23,041 nucleotides of DNA from CAZRWH01 sp964603905 (lineage in GTDB: Bacteria > Patescibacteriota > Gracilibacteria > UBA1369 > UBA12470). Shown here in pieces: positions 6,093-14,169 of this stretch (the stretch's first letter is position 1; each line of letters opens with the position of its first letter). The notes under the pieces were generated by a model. The model saw only the letters and a program-made list of their open reading frames with translations, was not told the origin of the DNA and did no database searches. The stretch lies in the NCBI GenBank assembly GCA_964603905.1, contig CAZRWH010000021.1, positions 1 through 23,041 of the forward strand, read 5' to 3'. The position numbers and the translations under genes were made by a program.

Positions 6093-8687
6093 ATGATCAA
6101 GAAAGTATTAAATAAACTAGTAGGAAGCTACAACGCCAAAGAGCTAAAAAAACTTGATTCCCTTGTTGAACACATCAACAAACTCGAAAAGAAATATCAA
6201 ACCGAACTAACAGATGCAGACATACCAAAAAAGACTGAAGAATTCAAAAAAAGAATCGCAGAAGGAGAATCTCTCGACAGTATACTTCCAGAAGCTTTTG
6301 CCGTAGTAAAAAACGCATGTAGAAGACTGATAGGAACGAAATGGGAAGTTAGAGGCAAAGAAGCAGAATGGAATATGATCCCATACGACGTTCAAATACT
6401 AGGTGGAATTGTCCTTCATCAAGGTAAAATCGCCGAAATGAAAACGGGAGAAGGAAAAACTCTTGTTTGTACAATGCCGGTATACCTAAACGCCCTAACA
6501 GGGAAAGGAGTACACATCGTAACCGTCAACAATTACCTAGCAAGCAGAGATGCAGAATGGATGGGAGGACTTTATAGATTCCTAGGATTAACAGTTGGTG
6601 TATCAGAGAACGGACAACCGCCAGAAGCAAAACAAGCAGCATTCAACTGTGATGTAACATACGGAACCAATAACGAAATTGGATTCGACTACCTCAGAAA
6701 CAACATGGTACGAGACGTCAATCAACGAAGCATGAGAGAGCCTAACTATGCCATCGTGGATGAAGTTGACTCAATCCTGATCGACGAAGCTAGAACACCT
6801 CTAATCATTTCAGCACAGGCAGAAACTTCAACAGATAAATACCCCAAATACAGAGAATTAATCAAAAGCCTTGAGGAAAACGTACATTACAACGTAGATG
6901 AAAAAGCGAAATCAGCAATGCTAACAGAAGAAGGAATCAAAAAAATGGAAGAACTACTAGGCGTAGAAAACATCTACACAGACGCAGGATTTCAAGAAGT
7001 AAACCACATCGAGCAAGCCCTAAAAGCAGCAACAGGATACAAAAAAGATATAGATTACGTCGTTAAAGATGGACGAGTAATAATCGTAGACTCATTCACA
7101 GGACGGCTAATGCCAGGACGACGATACGGAAACGGACTTCACCAAGCTGTAGAAGCCAAAGAAGGCGTAGAAATCAGAAGGGAATCGAAAACAATGGCAA
7201 CAGTTACATTCCAGAACTATTTCCGAATGTACAAAAAACTTGCCGGAATGACAGGTACAGCTATGACCGAAGCAGAAGAGTTTGCAGCAATTTATGGGCT
7301 AGATTCAATCGAAATCCCAACACACAAACCAGTTGTCAGAATAGACCGAAACGACGCAATTTATAAGAATCAAAAAGGCAAATACGAAGCCATCGTAAAC
7401 AAAGTAAAAGAACTTCACGAGAAAGGACAACCTGTCCTAATCGGAACCGTAGCCATCGAGAAATCAGAACTTGTTTCAAAGCTACTTAAAGAAGCTGACA
7501 TACCGCATGAAGTACTGAACGCTAAACACCATGAAAAAGAGGCTGAAATCGTAGCAAAAGCCGGACAAAAAGGCGCTGTAACAGTAGCTACAAACATGGC
7601 AGGACGTGGAACCGACATCAAGCTCGGAGAAGGCGTAAAAGAACTAGGAGGACTTTATATCATAGGTACAAGCCGCCACGAATCACGCCGTATCGACAAT
7701 CAGCTTCGTGGAAGATCAGGACGACAAGGAGATCCAGGAGAAACGCAATTCTATGTCTCAATGGAAGACGAAATAATGAGACTCTTCGGATCAAGCTCAA
7801 TACAAAAGATGATGGACGTACTCAAAGTCCCAGATGATATGGCTATCCAAAATGGAAGAATCTCCAAATCCATAGAAAACGCACAAAAAGCTGTAGAAGG
7901 AAGAAACTTCGATATAAGAAAACACCTAGTTGAATACGATGACGTGATGAACAAACATCGCGAGATCATGTACCAGCTAAGAGAAGAGGTACTTGAATCC
8001 GAAAACATCTATAACGAACTTCTAGTGCTTATAGAACAGGAAGTTGCAGACATCGTAGCTGAACATCCAGGTGACAAGAAAGAAATTGCCGAAACAATCA
8101 ACGCAATCCACAGGAACAAAGAAATCGACATAGAATACCTGATCGAAACAGCAGAAGACGACGAAAAAACTGTCGAAATCTTAAAAGACTACCTAATCTC
8201 CGAATACAAGAAACGAGAAGCAGAGGTGCCAGATTTCGATGGTGAAGAGTCAAAGATACTAAGAAACGCAGAAAAACATCTGTACTTCCGTGTAATCGAT
8301 ACACTTTGGATGCAACACATCGATGAGATGTCACACCTTCGTGACAATGTAGCGCTAAGAAGCTTTGGACAACGTAATCCGTTAATGGAGTACAAATCCG
8401 AATCGTTCAAGCTTTACAACAACCTAAGGAAAAACATCCAAAGACAAACGATAAACACTATCTTCAAAATCCGAGTAAAGAAGGCTTCTGAGACACCACT
8501 AGCAGTACAACAAACACCGGAGATGCAAACAAACGAGAAACAGATTCAACAAGTCATGGGACCAATCAGAAGAAGCACATTCGACGAACCACAAAAGTCT
8601 GCACCAAAGGTAGCTGCACCAAAAGTAGGACGCAACGACCCTTGCCCTTGTGGAAGCGGGAAGAAACACAAGAAGTGTTGTGGCTAA
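6093..8687 (+). CDS. secA: Protein translocase ATPase SecA
   Basis: The motor ATPase that pushes signal-peptide proteins through SecYEG. The 864-residue length is usual. Walker A is MKTGEGKT (116-123), Walker B lies in IVDEVDSILIDEARTP (221-236), the second nucleotide-binding fold has TNMAGRGTDIKLG, and the helicase motif is RRIDNQLRGRSGRQGDPG. The preprotein cross-linking and scaffold regions follow. The last 20 residues are the zinc-binding SEC-C tail (NDPCPCGSGKKHKKCCG), which in other bacteria contacts SecB or the ribosome. It has its own extended -10 promoter and is flanked on both sides by minus-strand genes for exported proteins. Its last 4 nt overlap the 3' end of the gene at 8684-9262. 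Confidence 0.98.
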   Translation: MIKKVLNKLVGSYNAKELKKLDSLVEHINKLEKKYQTELTDADIPKKTEEFKKRIAEGESLDSILPEAFAVVKNACRRLIGTKWEVRGKEAEWNMIPYDVQILGGIVLHQGKIAEMKTGEGKTLVCTMPVYLNALTGKGVHIVTVNNYLASRDAEWMGGLYRFLGLTVGVSENGQPPEAKQAAFNCDVTYGTNNEIGFDYLRNNMVRDVNQRSMREPNYAIVDEVDSILIDEARTPLIISAQAETSTDKYPKYRELIKSLEENVHYNVDEKAKSAMLTEEGIKKMEELLGVENIYTDAGFQEVNHIEQALKAATGYKKDIDYVVKDGRVIIVDSFTGRLMPGRRYGNGLHQAVEAKEGVEIRRESKTMATVTFQNYFRMYKKLAGMTGTAMTEAEEFAAIYGLDSIEIPTHKPVVRIDRNDAIYKNQKGKYEAIVNKVKELHEKGQPVLIGTVAIEKSELVSKLLKEADIPHEVLNAKHHEKEAEIVAKAGQKGAVTVATNMAGRGTDIKLGEGVKELGGLYIIGTSRHESRRIDNQLRGRSGRQGDPGETQFYVSMEDEIMRLFGSSSIQKMMDVLKVPDDMAIQNGRISKSIENAQKAVEGRNFDIRKHLVEYDDVMNKHREIMYQLREEVLESENIYNELLVLIEQEVADIVAEHPGDKKEIAETINAIHRNKEIDIEYLIETAEDDEKTVEILKDYLISEYKKREAEVPDFDGEESKILRNAEKHLYFRVIDTLWMQHIDEMSHLRDNVALRSFGQRNPLMEYKSESFKLYNNLRKNIQRQTINTIFKIRVKKASETPLAVQQTPEMQTNEKQIQQVMGPIRRSTFDEPQKSAPKVAAPKVGRNDPCPCGSGKKHKKCCG

Positions 8688-9262
8688 AGCCTAACCTCAA
8701 ATGGATCTACTTCAAAATGCTCAATAACAGTAGGAACATCTAGAATCTGACGAACCCTTTCTTCAGGCGCAAATCCACACTCGTTATAATCATCGAAAGA
8801 TATATCCAACGCTAAGAGATCTTCAAGCAAAGCAGCTCGTTTTTCACGAATCTCTTCTGTAAGATCCGTGACAACCTCTTCATCCAAATACACATCCCCA
8901 TCAAAATCGAGCTGAACATCGGTATATTCTCCATGATGATAAGCCCTAGCAGTAGTTCCAGTAACCAAGCATCCTAGATTATACTGGTCCTTTCTACCAA
9001 AAGAAGAGAATGAATTAGTCGAACAATAAAAATTCATACAAGCACCAGCCTCCATATCTTCAGGATCAGCCGGAACCAACGAATCAAAACAAGCTTCTCG
9101 AACCAAATCCAAAGCATCAAGAACAGCTTGATCAGCTTCAAGCGTTCCAACAAAAGGAGCTTCAGGAGCTTCAGTATGGTGACCACTGTCCTCAACGCAT
9201 GTAGTGACAAGACCAACCGACAAGACAGCAATCGGCGCCACATGTTTTAAATGTCTATTCAT
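8684..9262 (-). CDS. Exported, lipoprotein-like hypothetical protein
   Basis: A 192-residue protein, last of a four-gene operon. The N-terminus has a basic start, a hydrophobic core (about 8-20) and Cys22 in LVTTC. This resembles a lipobox, but Thr at -1 is unusual, so it may be a lipoprotein or a plain secreted protein. The mature part is very acidic and has five more cysteines (58, 75, 80, 98, 162). Residues 115-150 contain DFDGDVYLDEEV followed by a Glu/Leu-rich helix (TEEIREKRAALLEDL). This segment aligns by eye with EVNDDLSEGEFSNDVSERVA of the operon's first gene and with segments of the genes at 5574-5963 and 4769-5554. It starts 18 nt after the preceding cistron, behind an AT-rich leader. 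Function unknown. Confidence 0.78.
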   Translation of the reverse strand: MNRHLKHVAPIAVLSVGLVTTCVEDSGHHTEAPEAPFVGTLEADQAVLDALDLVREACFDSLVPADPEDMEAGACMNFYCSTNSFSSFGRKDQYNLGCLVTGTTARAYHHGEYTDVQLDFDGDVYLDEEVVTDLTEEIREKRAALLEDLLALDISFDDYNECGFAPEERVRQILDVPTVIEHFEVDPFEVRL

Positions 9263-9280
9263 GTTGTTTTTAAATTTAAA

Positions 9281-9844
9281 TTACATTACAGACAAAAGAA
9301 CCCCTGCACTCCGGCAACTGTTCAATAACTTCTCACAATCGTTATATGCGACCCAGTTGTATCCACTATTATCAACAAACCAGTTAAAGGCCTGATTCGG
9401 ACTAACATTTTCAGGCAAATCGTTATCAATGCCATGCCAATCTGTACTCCACATCTTGTAATCATCCGCCACATATGGACACAAAATAAAAGCATCACTC
9501 TTCTCCCATTGCCCATCAGGACCATCATCGTCTGAATAATCCCAATAAGCTTCTGTCGCAACAGCAACTTCATCTTCAGCTTCACATCGAATAGCAACTT
9601 CGAAATATCGTCCATTCTCGATTTCGTCTCCCGTAACAGGATCCATATTTTGAGCAATCAAAGCACTAATATTTGCACGGAAATCATCATATTCACATGT
9701 TCCATGATCAACTTCAACCATCAAAGATGATTCTGGATCCATCCACATATGGTCAACTATAGTTAGCTTATCAGAGTAATCAGCACAAGGATCAGCACAA
9801 GAAGTTGCAACCAGCATGGCAAGTGTAGGGATATTAGGCTTCAT
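9281..9844 (-). CDS. Exported hypothetical protein with a C-terminal W-F...C motif
   Basis: A 187-residue protein with a short N-terminal hydrophobic stretch leading to Cys16 in LVATSC, a possible though imperfect lipobox. The mature part is acidic and Trp-rich with several cysteines (20, 50, 87, 122, 170, 177). The C-terminal segment SPNQAFNWFVDNSGYNWVAY with Cys170 aligns with NPTELMEWFYDYDSDSVRET plus Cys in the upstream gene, and with DVESATDWLGKVDYMGALQE plus Cys in the one before that. These three adjacent genes are therefore diverged paralogues. Its first 11 nt overlap the end of the upstream cistron, implying translational coupling. Function unknown. Confidence 0.78.
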   Translation of the reverse strand: MKPNIPTLAMLVATSCADPCADYSDKLTIVDHMWMDPESSLMVEVDHGTCEYDDFRANISALIAQNMDPVTGDEIENGRYFEVAIRCEAEDEVAVATEAYWDYSDDDGPDGQWEKSDAFILCPYVADDYKMWSTDWHGIDNDLPENVSPNQAFNWFVDNSGYNWVAYNDCEKLLNSCRSAGVLLSVM

Positions 9845-10318
9845 TTTTTGTTTCAGTTAAATTCTGTACAAGCGGTACTTTAGAGAGGTGTTGGTCAAAA
9901 AGTTCAATGCAGGTTTCACGAACACTATCCGAGTCATAATCATAAAACCATTCCATAAGCTCCGTCGGATTATCAAACCCTTCAACTTGAGGCGGCGAAC
10001 TCCACTTCCCTTCCCCAACTTCCCACAACAGGTCTCCATCATCAGAGTGAAAAGACATAAAAGATCCAGGCCCACGATAATTACGATTGTAATTNNNNNN
10101 NNNNNNNNNNNNNNNNNNNNNNNNNNNNNNNNNNNNNNNNNNNNNNNNNNNNNNNNNNNNNNNNNNNNNNNNNNNNNNNNNNNNNNNNNNNNNNATCACC
10201 AAAAACTTGAACAGCTTTATAAACAAACATCCCCCCCGATAACCACAGAGCCAGCTAATCCTAAAATCAAATTACTGTTATTACCCGCCGGCGAATTTAC
10301 CCTTCTAATGTTTCCCAT
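9834..10318 (-). CDS. Membrane-anchored or exported hypothetical protein, interrupted by an assembly gap
   Basis: The C-terminal 87 residues before the stop at 9834 and an N-terminal 41-residue segment on the other side of the 100-N gap appear to be one gene. I place the start at the ATG at 10318. It sits 19 nt after the upstream stop behind a TTTAAAT leader and opens a frame with a hydrophobic helix at about 17-36 (LILGLAGSVVIGGMFVYKAV). The two halves are in different frames with 100 N, so the true gap length must be 3n+2 if the gene is intact. The C-terminal part has NPTELMEWFYDYDSDSVRET followed by Cys, the motif shared with both neighbours. The rest is unknown. Confidence 0.65.
10095..10194. 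other. Assembly gap (100 N)
   Basis: Exactly 100 N, the conventional placeholder for a gap of unknown length. It falls inside the minus-strand gene at 9834-10318. Frame reasoning shows that 100 is not the real length if that gene is intact. Confidence 0.97.
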
Positions 10319-10337
10319 TTTTTATTTAAATTAAAAA

Positions 10338-11030
10338 CTACCTAGGCCAATAATCCACATTTTGTGCAGAGAGCACAACACATTCTTGCAAGGCACCCAT
10401 ATAATCAACTTTCCCCAACCAGTCAGTCGCAGACTCAACATCTTCAAGGTTAGTATCAAGCGAAGGCGCATTTTCCCAATTATCAAAAGATCCATACATA
10501 TAATTATAAATCACATCATCATAAGCAGAAACCTCCGTGTGATCAGATCCATCTTCATAGTAAAAAGCATTCGCAGTAATCGTTAATCCATTCACATCTT
10601 CGAAGTCACACATCAACATAGCTTCAGCAGAACGCCCATCAGCCACTCCACGATAAACAGTCTTTGCAACATATGCAGTTAAGCCATCAACCTCAGCTTC
10701 ATAATCAGCTCTCACACCACCAGCAACACCAGATTCAAGCAAAGCCGCTACCCTCTCAGACACATCATTCGAAAACTCCCCTTCAGAAAGATCGTCATTC
10801 ACCTCCAAATATTCAGATCCTGGAGCCCCAGCCAAAATACCATCAGAGTGCATCACTCCAGCCATATATCTTGGAGTCACAACACCATTTATAACAGCCA
10901 AATACGCACCAATTTTCGGAGAATCAGTATCTCCCGAGTCCAAATATGAGTCAGCCTCAGTTGACACACATCCCCCAGCCATTGCAGCAACAACTGGCAG
11001 AGCAATTACAGATCTTCTTATTTTTTCCAT
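10338..11030 (-). CDS. Putative lipoprotein, first gene of the exported-protein operon
   Basis: A 230-residue protein with a credible lipoprotein signal: basic n-region (MEKIRR), hydrophobic core, and lipobox AMAGGC with the acylated Cys at residue 21. The mature part is acidic. Residues 74-101 (YLEVNDDLSEGEFSNDVSER and the following helix) carry the segment shared with the genes at 8684-9262 and 5574-5963. Residues 185-217 (W185, DVESATDWLGKV with W204, and Cys217) carry the C-terminal motif shared with the next two genes. It thus links both sub-groups of the family. A possible promoter lies at 11059-11087. The likely role is a cell-surface protein; the molecular function is unknown. Confidence 0.8.
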   Translation of the reverse strand: MEKIRRSVIALPVVAAMAGGCVSTEADSYLDSGDTDSPKIGAYLAVINGVVTPRYMAGVMHSDGILAGAPGSEYLEVNDDLSEGEFSNDVSERVAALLESGVAGGVRADYEAEVDGLTAYVAKTVYRGVADGRSAEAMLMCDFEDVNGLTITANAFYYEDGSDHTEVSAYDDVIYNYMYGSFDNWENAPSLDTNLEDVESATDWLGKVDYMGALQECVVLSAQNVDYWPR

Positions 11031-11058
11031 TTTATAAAAGTTTTAAATTCAGGGAGGA

Positions 11059-11087
11059 AAGATACCAAAACCCACTCCTCAAACCAA
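11059..11087 (-). promoter_or_regulatory. Possible promoter of the exported-protein operon
   Basis: On the minus strand TTGGTT (11087-11082), 17 nt, then TATCTT (11064-11059) with TGG immediately upstream, giving an extended -10. The hexamers are moderate matches. The position, about 29 nt from the ATG at 11030, is suitable. Confidence 0.4.
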
Positions 11088-11112
11088 GGAATCCGATTTG
11101 ACGATTTAGAGA

Positions 11113-11147
11113 GATAGGCGTAAGGCATATGACTTATGACATATTGA
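11113..11147. repeat. Degenerate heptamer array between divergent genes
   Basis: In 7-nt register: GATAGGC, GTAAGGC, ATATGAC, TTATGAC, ATATTGA. Units 1-2 share GGC and units 3-4 share TATGAC. It lies in the 211-nt divergent region between the lipoprotein operon (-) and the small paralogue pair (+). Apart from this array and the two putative promoters I see nothing else there. Confidence 0.55.
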
Positions 11148-11187
11148 GAATTTGCAATAAATACTATTTTAACGCAATTGAGAAAAG

Positions 11188-11214
11188 TTGCGTCATACAA
11201 AACGCGTATATAAA
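11188..11214 (+). promoter_or_regulatory. Possible promoter of the small paralogue pair
   Basis: TATAAA at 11209-11214 is a good -10, with TTGCGT at 11188-11193 as a weak -35 and a short 15-nt spacer. The leader to the ATG at 11242 would be about 20 nt. The site lies inside the longer possible reading frame, which favours the downstream ATG. Confidence 0.35.
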
Positions 11215-11241
11215 CTCAAAACACATCTCAACCCAAATTTA

Positions 11242-11490
11242 ATGGCAATCACAATTCCAAAAGCAGTCATAGACAAGAATCGAAAACTGACCAAAATGAT
11301 GCTTCAAGGAAGAGCAAATAGACAACCTCTATCCCCTCAAGAGCTAGCAGAGCAGGAGGAAGGCATAAGACAATTTTACCAAACACTAGAGGCCCAAGGG
11401 GTTGAAATCGATCACGACGCAAGAGAACGATGGATTGCACGAACATCATTCTCTCTACAAATTCAACAAGCCTTAACAAGAACTAATTAA
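11242..11490 (+). CDS. Small hypothetical protein, paralogue of the next gene
   Basis: Eighty-two residues from the chosen ATG. An in-frame ATG at 11188 would add 18 residues. I reject it because a -10 element lies between the two ATGs and because the next gene aligns from this methionine (MAITIP versus MGPKIP). The shared core is GRANRQPLSPQE here and GKRNRKPLTPEE there, followed by an acidic helix and a C-terminal helix rich in Gln and Ala. There is no export signal, membrane segment or cysteine. It is probably cytoplasmic and the function is unknown. The pair is likely an old tandem duplication on one mRNA, 10 nt apart. Confidence 0.7.
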   Translation: MAITIPKAVIDKNRKLTKMMLQGRANRQPLSPQELAEQEEGIRQFYQTLEAQGVEIDHDARERWIARTSFSLQIQQALTRTN

Positions 11491-11500
11491 ATTTAAAACT

Positions 11501-11761
11501 ATGGGACCAAAAATACCACTAGAAAGACTAGAAAATGCAGAACTGTGGCACGAAAGACTCGAAGCAGGAAAACGAAACCGGAAGCCTCTAACTCCTGAAG
11601 AACAAAAGAGACAAGACGCATTTGAAGATGGGATAGAAGACGACTTGAGATCAGTAGGCCTCAAAGTAGGCTCAGCATCAAGAATATTTACATCGGAACA
11701 CCTCATAGCTCAAGCTGCACTTCAAGAAAAGATAGATGAATGGACCGACCCAGATAAATAG
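11501..11761 (+). CDS. Small hypothetical protein, paralogue of the preceding gene
   Basis: Eighty-six residues, highly charged, with no export signal. The motif GKRNRKPLTPEEQKRQ (about residues 26-41) matches the upstream protein, and both end in a helix of similar length. It starts 10 nt after the upstream stop, behind an ATTTAAAACT leader with no Shine-Dalgarno sequence. It ends 106 nt before the convergent ftsK stop, a spacer that holds a heptamer array. I do not recognise the family. Size and pairing could suggest a toxin-antitoxin pair, but the two proteins resemble each other, which argues against that. Confidence 0.7.
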   Translation: MGPKIPLERLENAELWHERLEAGKRNRKPLTPEEQKRQDAFEDGIEDDLRSVGLKVGSASRIFTSEHLIAQAALQEKIDEWTDPDK

Positions 11762-11770
11762 AAAAAAACG

Positions 11771-11836
11771 CCACCCACTTGCGACCAACGACCAGCGACT
11801 CGCGACTCGCGACTAAAAACACACCACCCACTTGCG
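11771..11836. repeat. Heptamer array inside a duplicated 13-mer
   Basis: At 11781-11815 five heptamers run in perfect register: GCGACCA, ACGACCA, GCGACTC, GCGACTC, GCGACTA. The 13-mer CCACCCACTTGCG occurs at 11771-11783 and again at 11824-11836, bracketing the array. Two TTGCGCC copies follow before the ftsK stop. The stretch is GC-rich compared with the other arrays, contains TCGCGA palindromes, and lies between convergent genes. Confidence 0.8.
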
Positions 11837-11867
11837 GTTTGCGCCTTTATCCTTGCGCCTAACAATC

Positions 11868-14102
11868 CTAATCTTCTATCAGACTCCAATTAATCTCCCT
11901 CGGCTTAGCCCCGTTAGCAGGACCAACAACTCCAGCTTCTTCCAGCATATCGATAAGACGTGAAGCACGCGCATAACCTACACGCAAATATCTCTGAAGA
12001 GACGATGCTGAAGCTTTTCGCGAACGTTTGATGCATTCAATTGCCTCAATATACATCGGATCATCAGCACCAGCAGCTTGAGCCGCCATCTTGTTATCAG
12101 GCACTCCAACAAGCTTCTGACCAGCAGTGTCTTGTGAGGTAATCGTGTCATCATAAGTCGGATCAAATCCAATCTTAATTCTGTTTGTAACTTTCTCAAT
12201 TTCTTTAGAGCCGACATAAACACCTTGGATACGAACCGGCTTACCAGTTGTTCCTGAGAGATAAAGCATGTCACCATTCCCGAGAAGATCTTCGGCACCA
12301 ATACCATCAATAATCGTTCGTGAATCGATCGAAGACGCAACTGTGAAAGCGATACGAGCAGGGATATTCGCCTTAATCAAACCTGTAATAACATCAACCG
12401 ATGGACGTTGAGTCGCAATCAAAAGGTGCATTCCAACAGCACGAGCCATTTGAGCAATACGACAAATCGAAGCCTCCACCTCTTGCTTAGCAACCATCAT
12501 CATATCGGCAAGCTCGTCGATCACGATGACAATTCGAGGCATCTTGTCTTTGATTTTCGGATCCTTGTTGTAGTCTTCGATGTTTCTGTGTTTCGCTTCG
12601 GCACAAACTTTGTAACGACGTGTCATTTCCGCAACAGCCCAACGAAGCGCTGTAGCAGCTTTTTCTGGCTCAACAATAACAGGAGTAAGCAAATGCGGAA
12701 TACCGTTGTAATTATTAAGCTCAACCCTCTTCGGATCGATCATAATCATCTTGAGATCTTTCGGAGAATTATTATAAAGAAAACTCATCAAGAAAGTATT
12801 CATCCCCACCGATTTACCACTACCGGTAGCACCAGCAACCAGCAAGTGAGGACATTTGGCTAGATCAGCAACAATCGGCTTACCACTTACACTACGACCG
12901 AGAGGAAGTTTAAGCTTCCCTTTTGTGCTTTTGTACTCTGGAGCCTCCATCAATTCACGCAGACGAACCATCGCACGATCTTTGTTCGGAACCTCAATTC
13001 CAACAAGATCTTTACCTGGGATTGGAGCTTCAATACGAACAGACGGCGCGGCCAATGCCATCGCCAAATCGTTTTTGAGAGTAGTGATTTTCGAAAGCTT
13101 AATACCGTCAGAAGGCTTAAGTGAATACTGAACTACAGTAGGTCCAACATGCACATCATTCATTGCAACTTTTATCCCAAATTGATCAAGTTTGTGACGA
13201 ATCTTCTCAGCACCTTCCCGAAGAACATCTTGGTCCAAAGCAATATTATCTATAGTCGCATCAAGCCATCCCAAATCTGGGAATGCGTATTCGTAATCGT
13301 CTTCTTCATCCTGTTTGTTGTCAGGCTCATCAAGCTCAACCTCAACTTCTACTGGCTTAACTTCACGAAGAGCAATCTCGTCTTCACGAACAGGCTCTTT
13401 CTTCTCAACTTGAATCTGTTCAGGCTTAACAATATTGATTCCATTTACACCGAAGTCATCGAAGTAATCTTCCGAAATATCTTCTTCGACCTTCTTCTTT
13501 TTACGAGCTCTCACAGGGACCTCTTCTTTTTTAAATAACTCCAAAATTTCATTCAAACTAACCTCAAAAGCTAACAAAATCGAAACAACAACGCCAGCAA
13601 TCAAAACAACATAGCTACCGATAGTCCCAAGAATAGATTTAAGCAAAAAGCTTCCAACAAAACCTACATATCCCCCATACTCTCCAGCCTTTGCAACTTC
13701 CAAAACATCAACATCCGGAACAGAAAGATGAATTATAGAGAGCGTCGAAATTGAAAAAAGAACAATCCCAACCCATCTCGCAAAACCAAAGCTAACTTTC
13801 TTTGAGAAAAAACTAGCAACCGCCATTAACGCAAGCATAACCGGAACCGCAAAAACTCCCCATCCAAAAACCGGCTGAAGAAAAGCAATCCAAAGATCAC
13901 CAACAACACCAAGATTCCCTTTGATACTAAGGAACGTCAAAATACCAAGAGTCAGATACAAAACCGCCCAAATATCTTTCATAACATGAGCATCAACATC
14001 AAGTTCTAGCTTCTGTTTTTTTAGGCTTCGCCTCCTCGTAGTTTTGCGCGCAACAGGTTTACGCTTTTTATAAGTAGTCTTCCGTCTTCTGCGAGTTGCC
14101 AT
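11868..14102 (-). CDS. ftsK: DNA translocase FtsK/SpoIIIE family
   Basis: A septum-located ATPase that pumps chromosomal DNA during division and activates dimer resolution. Of the 744 residues, 1-33 are very basic, four membrane helices span about 42-180, and a charged linker runs to about 270. The motor domain has Walker A GATGSGKS (424-431) and Walker B IVIVIDELADMMM (524-536). The C-terminal winged-helix gamma domain (about 680-744, with LQRYLRVGYARASRLIDMLE) reads polar DNA sequences in known homologues. The protein is shorter than E. coli FtsK and close in size to SpoIIIE, because the linker is short. It has its own extended -10 promoter 33 nt upstream and follows an unknown gene on the same strand. 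Confidence 0.96.
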   Translation of the reverse strand: MATRRRRKTTYKKRKPVARKTTRRRSLKKQKLELDVDAHVMKDIWAVLYLTLGILTFLSIKGNLGVVGDLWIAFLQPVFGWGVFAVPVMLALMAVASFFSKKVSFGFARWVGIVLFSISTLSIIHLSVPDVDVLEVAKAGEYGGYVGFVGSFLLKSILGTIGSYVVLIAGVVVSILLAFEVSLNEILELFKKEEVPVRARKKKKVEEDISEDYFDDFGVNGINIVKPEQIQVEKKEPVREDEIALREVKPVEVEVELDEPDNKQDEEDDYEYAFPDLGWLDATIDNIALDQDVLREGAEKIRHKLDQFGIKVAMNDVHVGPTVVQYSLKPSDGIKLSKITTLKNDLAMALAAPSVRIEAPIPGKDLVGIEVPNKDRAMVRLRELMEAPEYKSTKGKLKLPLGRSVSGKPIVADLAKCPHLLVAGATGSGKSVGMNTFLMSFLYNNSPKDLKMIMIDPKRVELNNYNGIPHLLTPVIVEPEKAATALRWAVAEMTRRYKVCAEAKHRNIEDYNKDPKIKDKMPRIVIVIDELADMMMVAKQEVEASICRIAQMARAVGMHLLIATQRPSVDVITGLIKANIPARIAFTVASSIDSRTIIDGIGAEDLLGNGDMLYLSGTTGKPVRIQGVYVGSKEIEKVTNRIKIGFDPTYDDTITSQDTAGQKLVGVPDNKMAAQAAGADDPMYIEAIECIKRSRKASASSLQRYLRVGYARASRLIDMLEEAGVVGPANGAKPREINWSLIED

Positions 14103-14135
14103 TTATTTATATTTTGAATTTTGTATGCGAAAGAA

Positions 14136-14163
14136 ATTCTACCAGAAAGACGTCAGGTTGCAA
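14136..14163 (-). promoter_or_regulatory. Promoter of ftsK
   Basis: On the minus strand TTGCAA (14163-14158), 16 nt and TAGAAT (14141-14136), with TGG directly upstream forming TGGTAGAAT. The same nine bases occur in the promoter of the small basic gene at 2719-2727. The leader is about 26 nt. Confidence 0.6.
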
Positions 14164-14169
14164 AACAGA

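Noticed and set aside
10095..10226. TTG start at 10226 for the gap-broken exported gene
   Set aside because: It exists only because the placeholder gap shifts the frame; the ATG at 10318 gives a membrane helix and proper spacing.
11188..11241. 18-residue N-terminal extension of the small paralogue
   Set aside because: A -10 element lies inside it, and the neighbouring paralogue aligns from the downstream methionine.
11771..11836. Heptamer array as a CRISPR array or replication iterons
   Set aside because: Units are 7 nt without spacers, there are no cas genes, and no DnaA boxes or replication genes are nearby.
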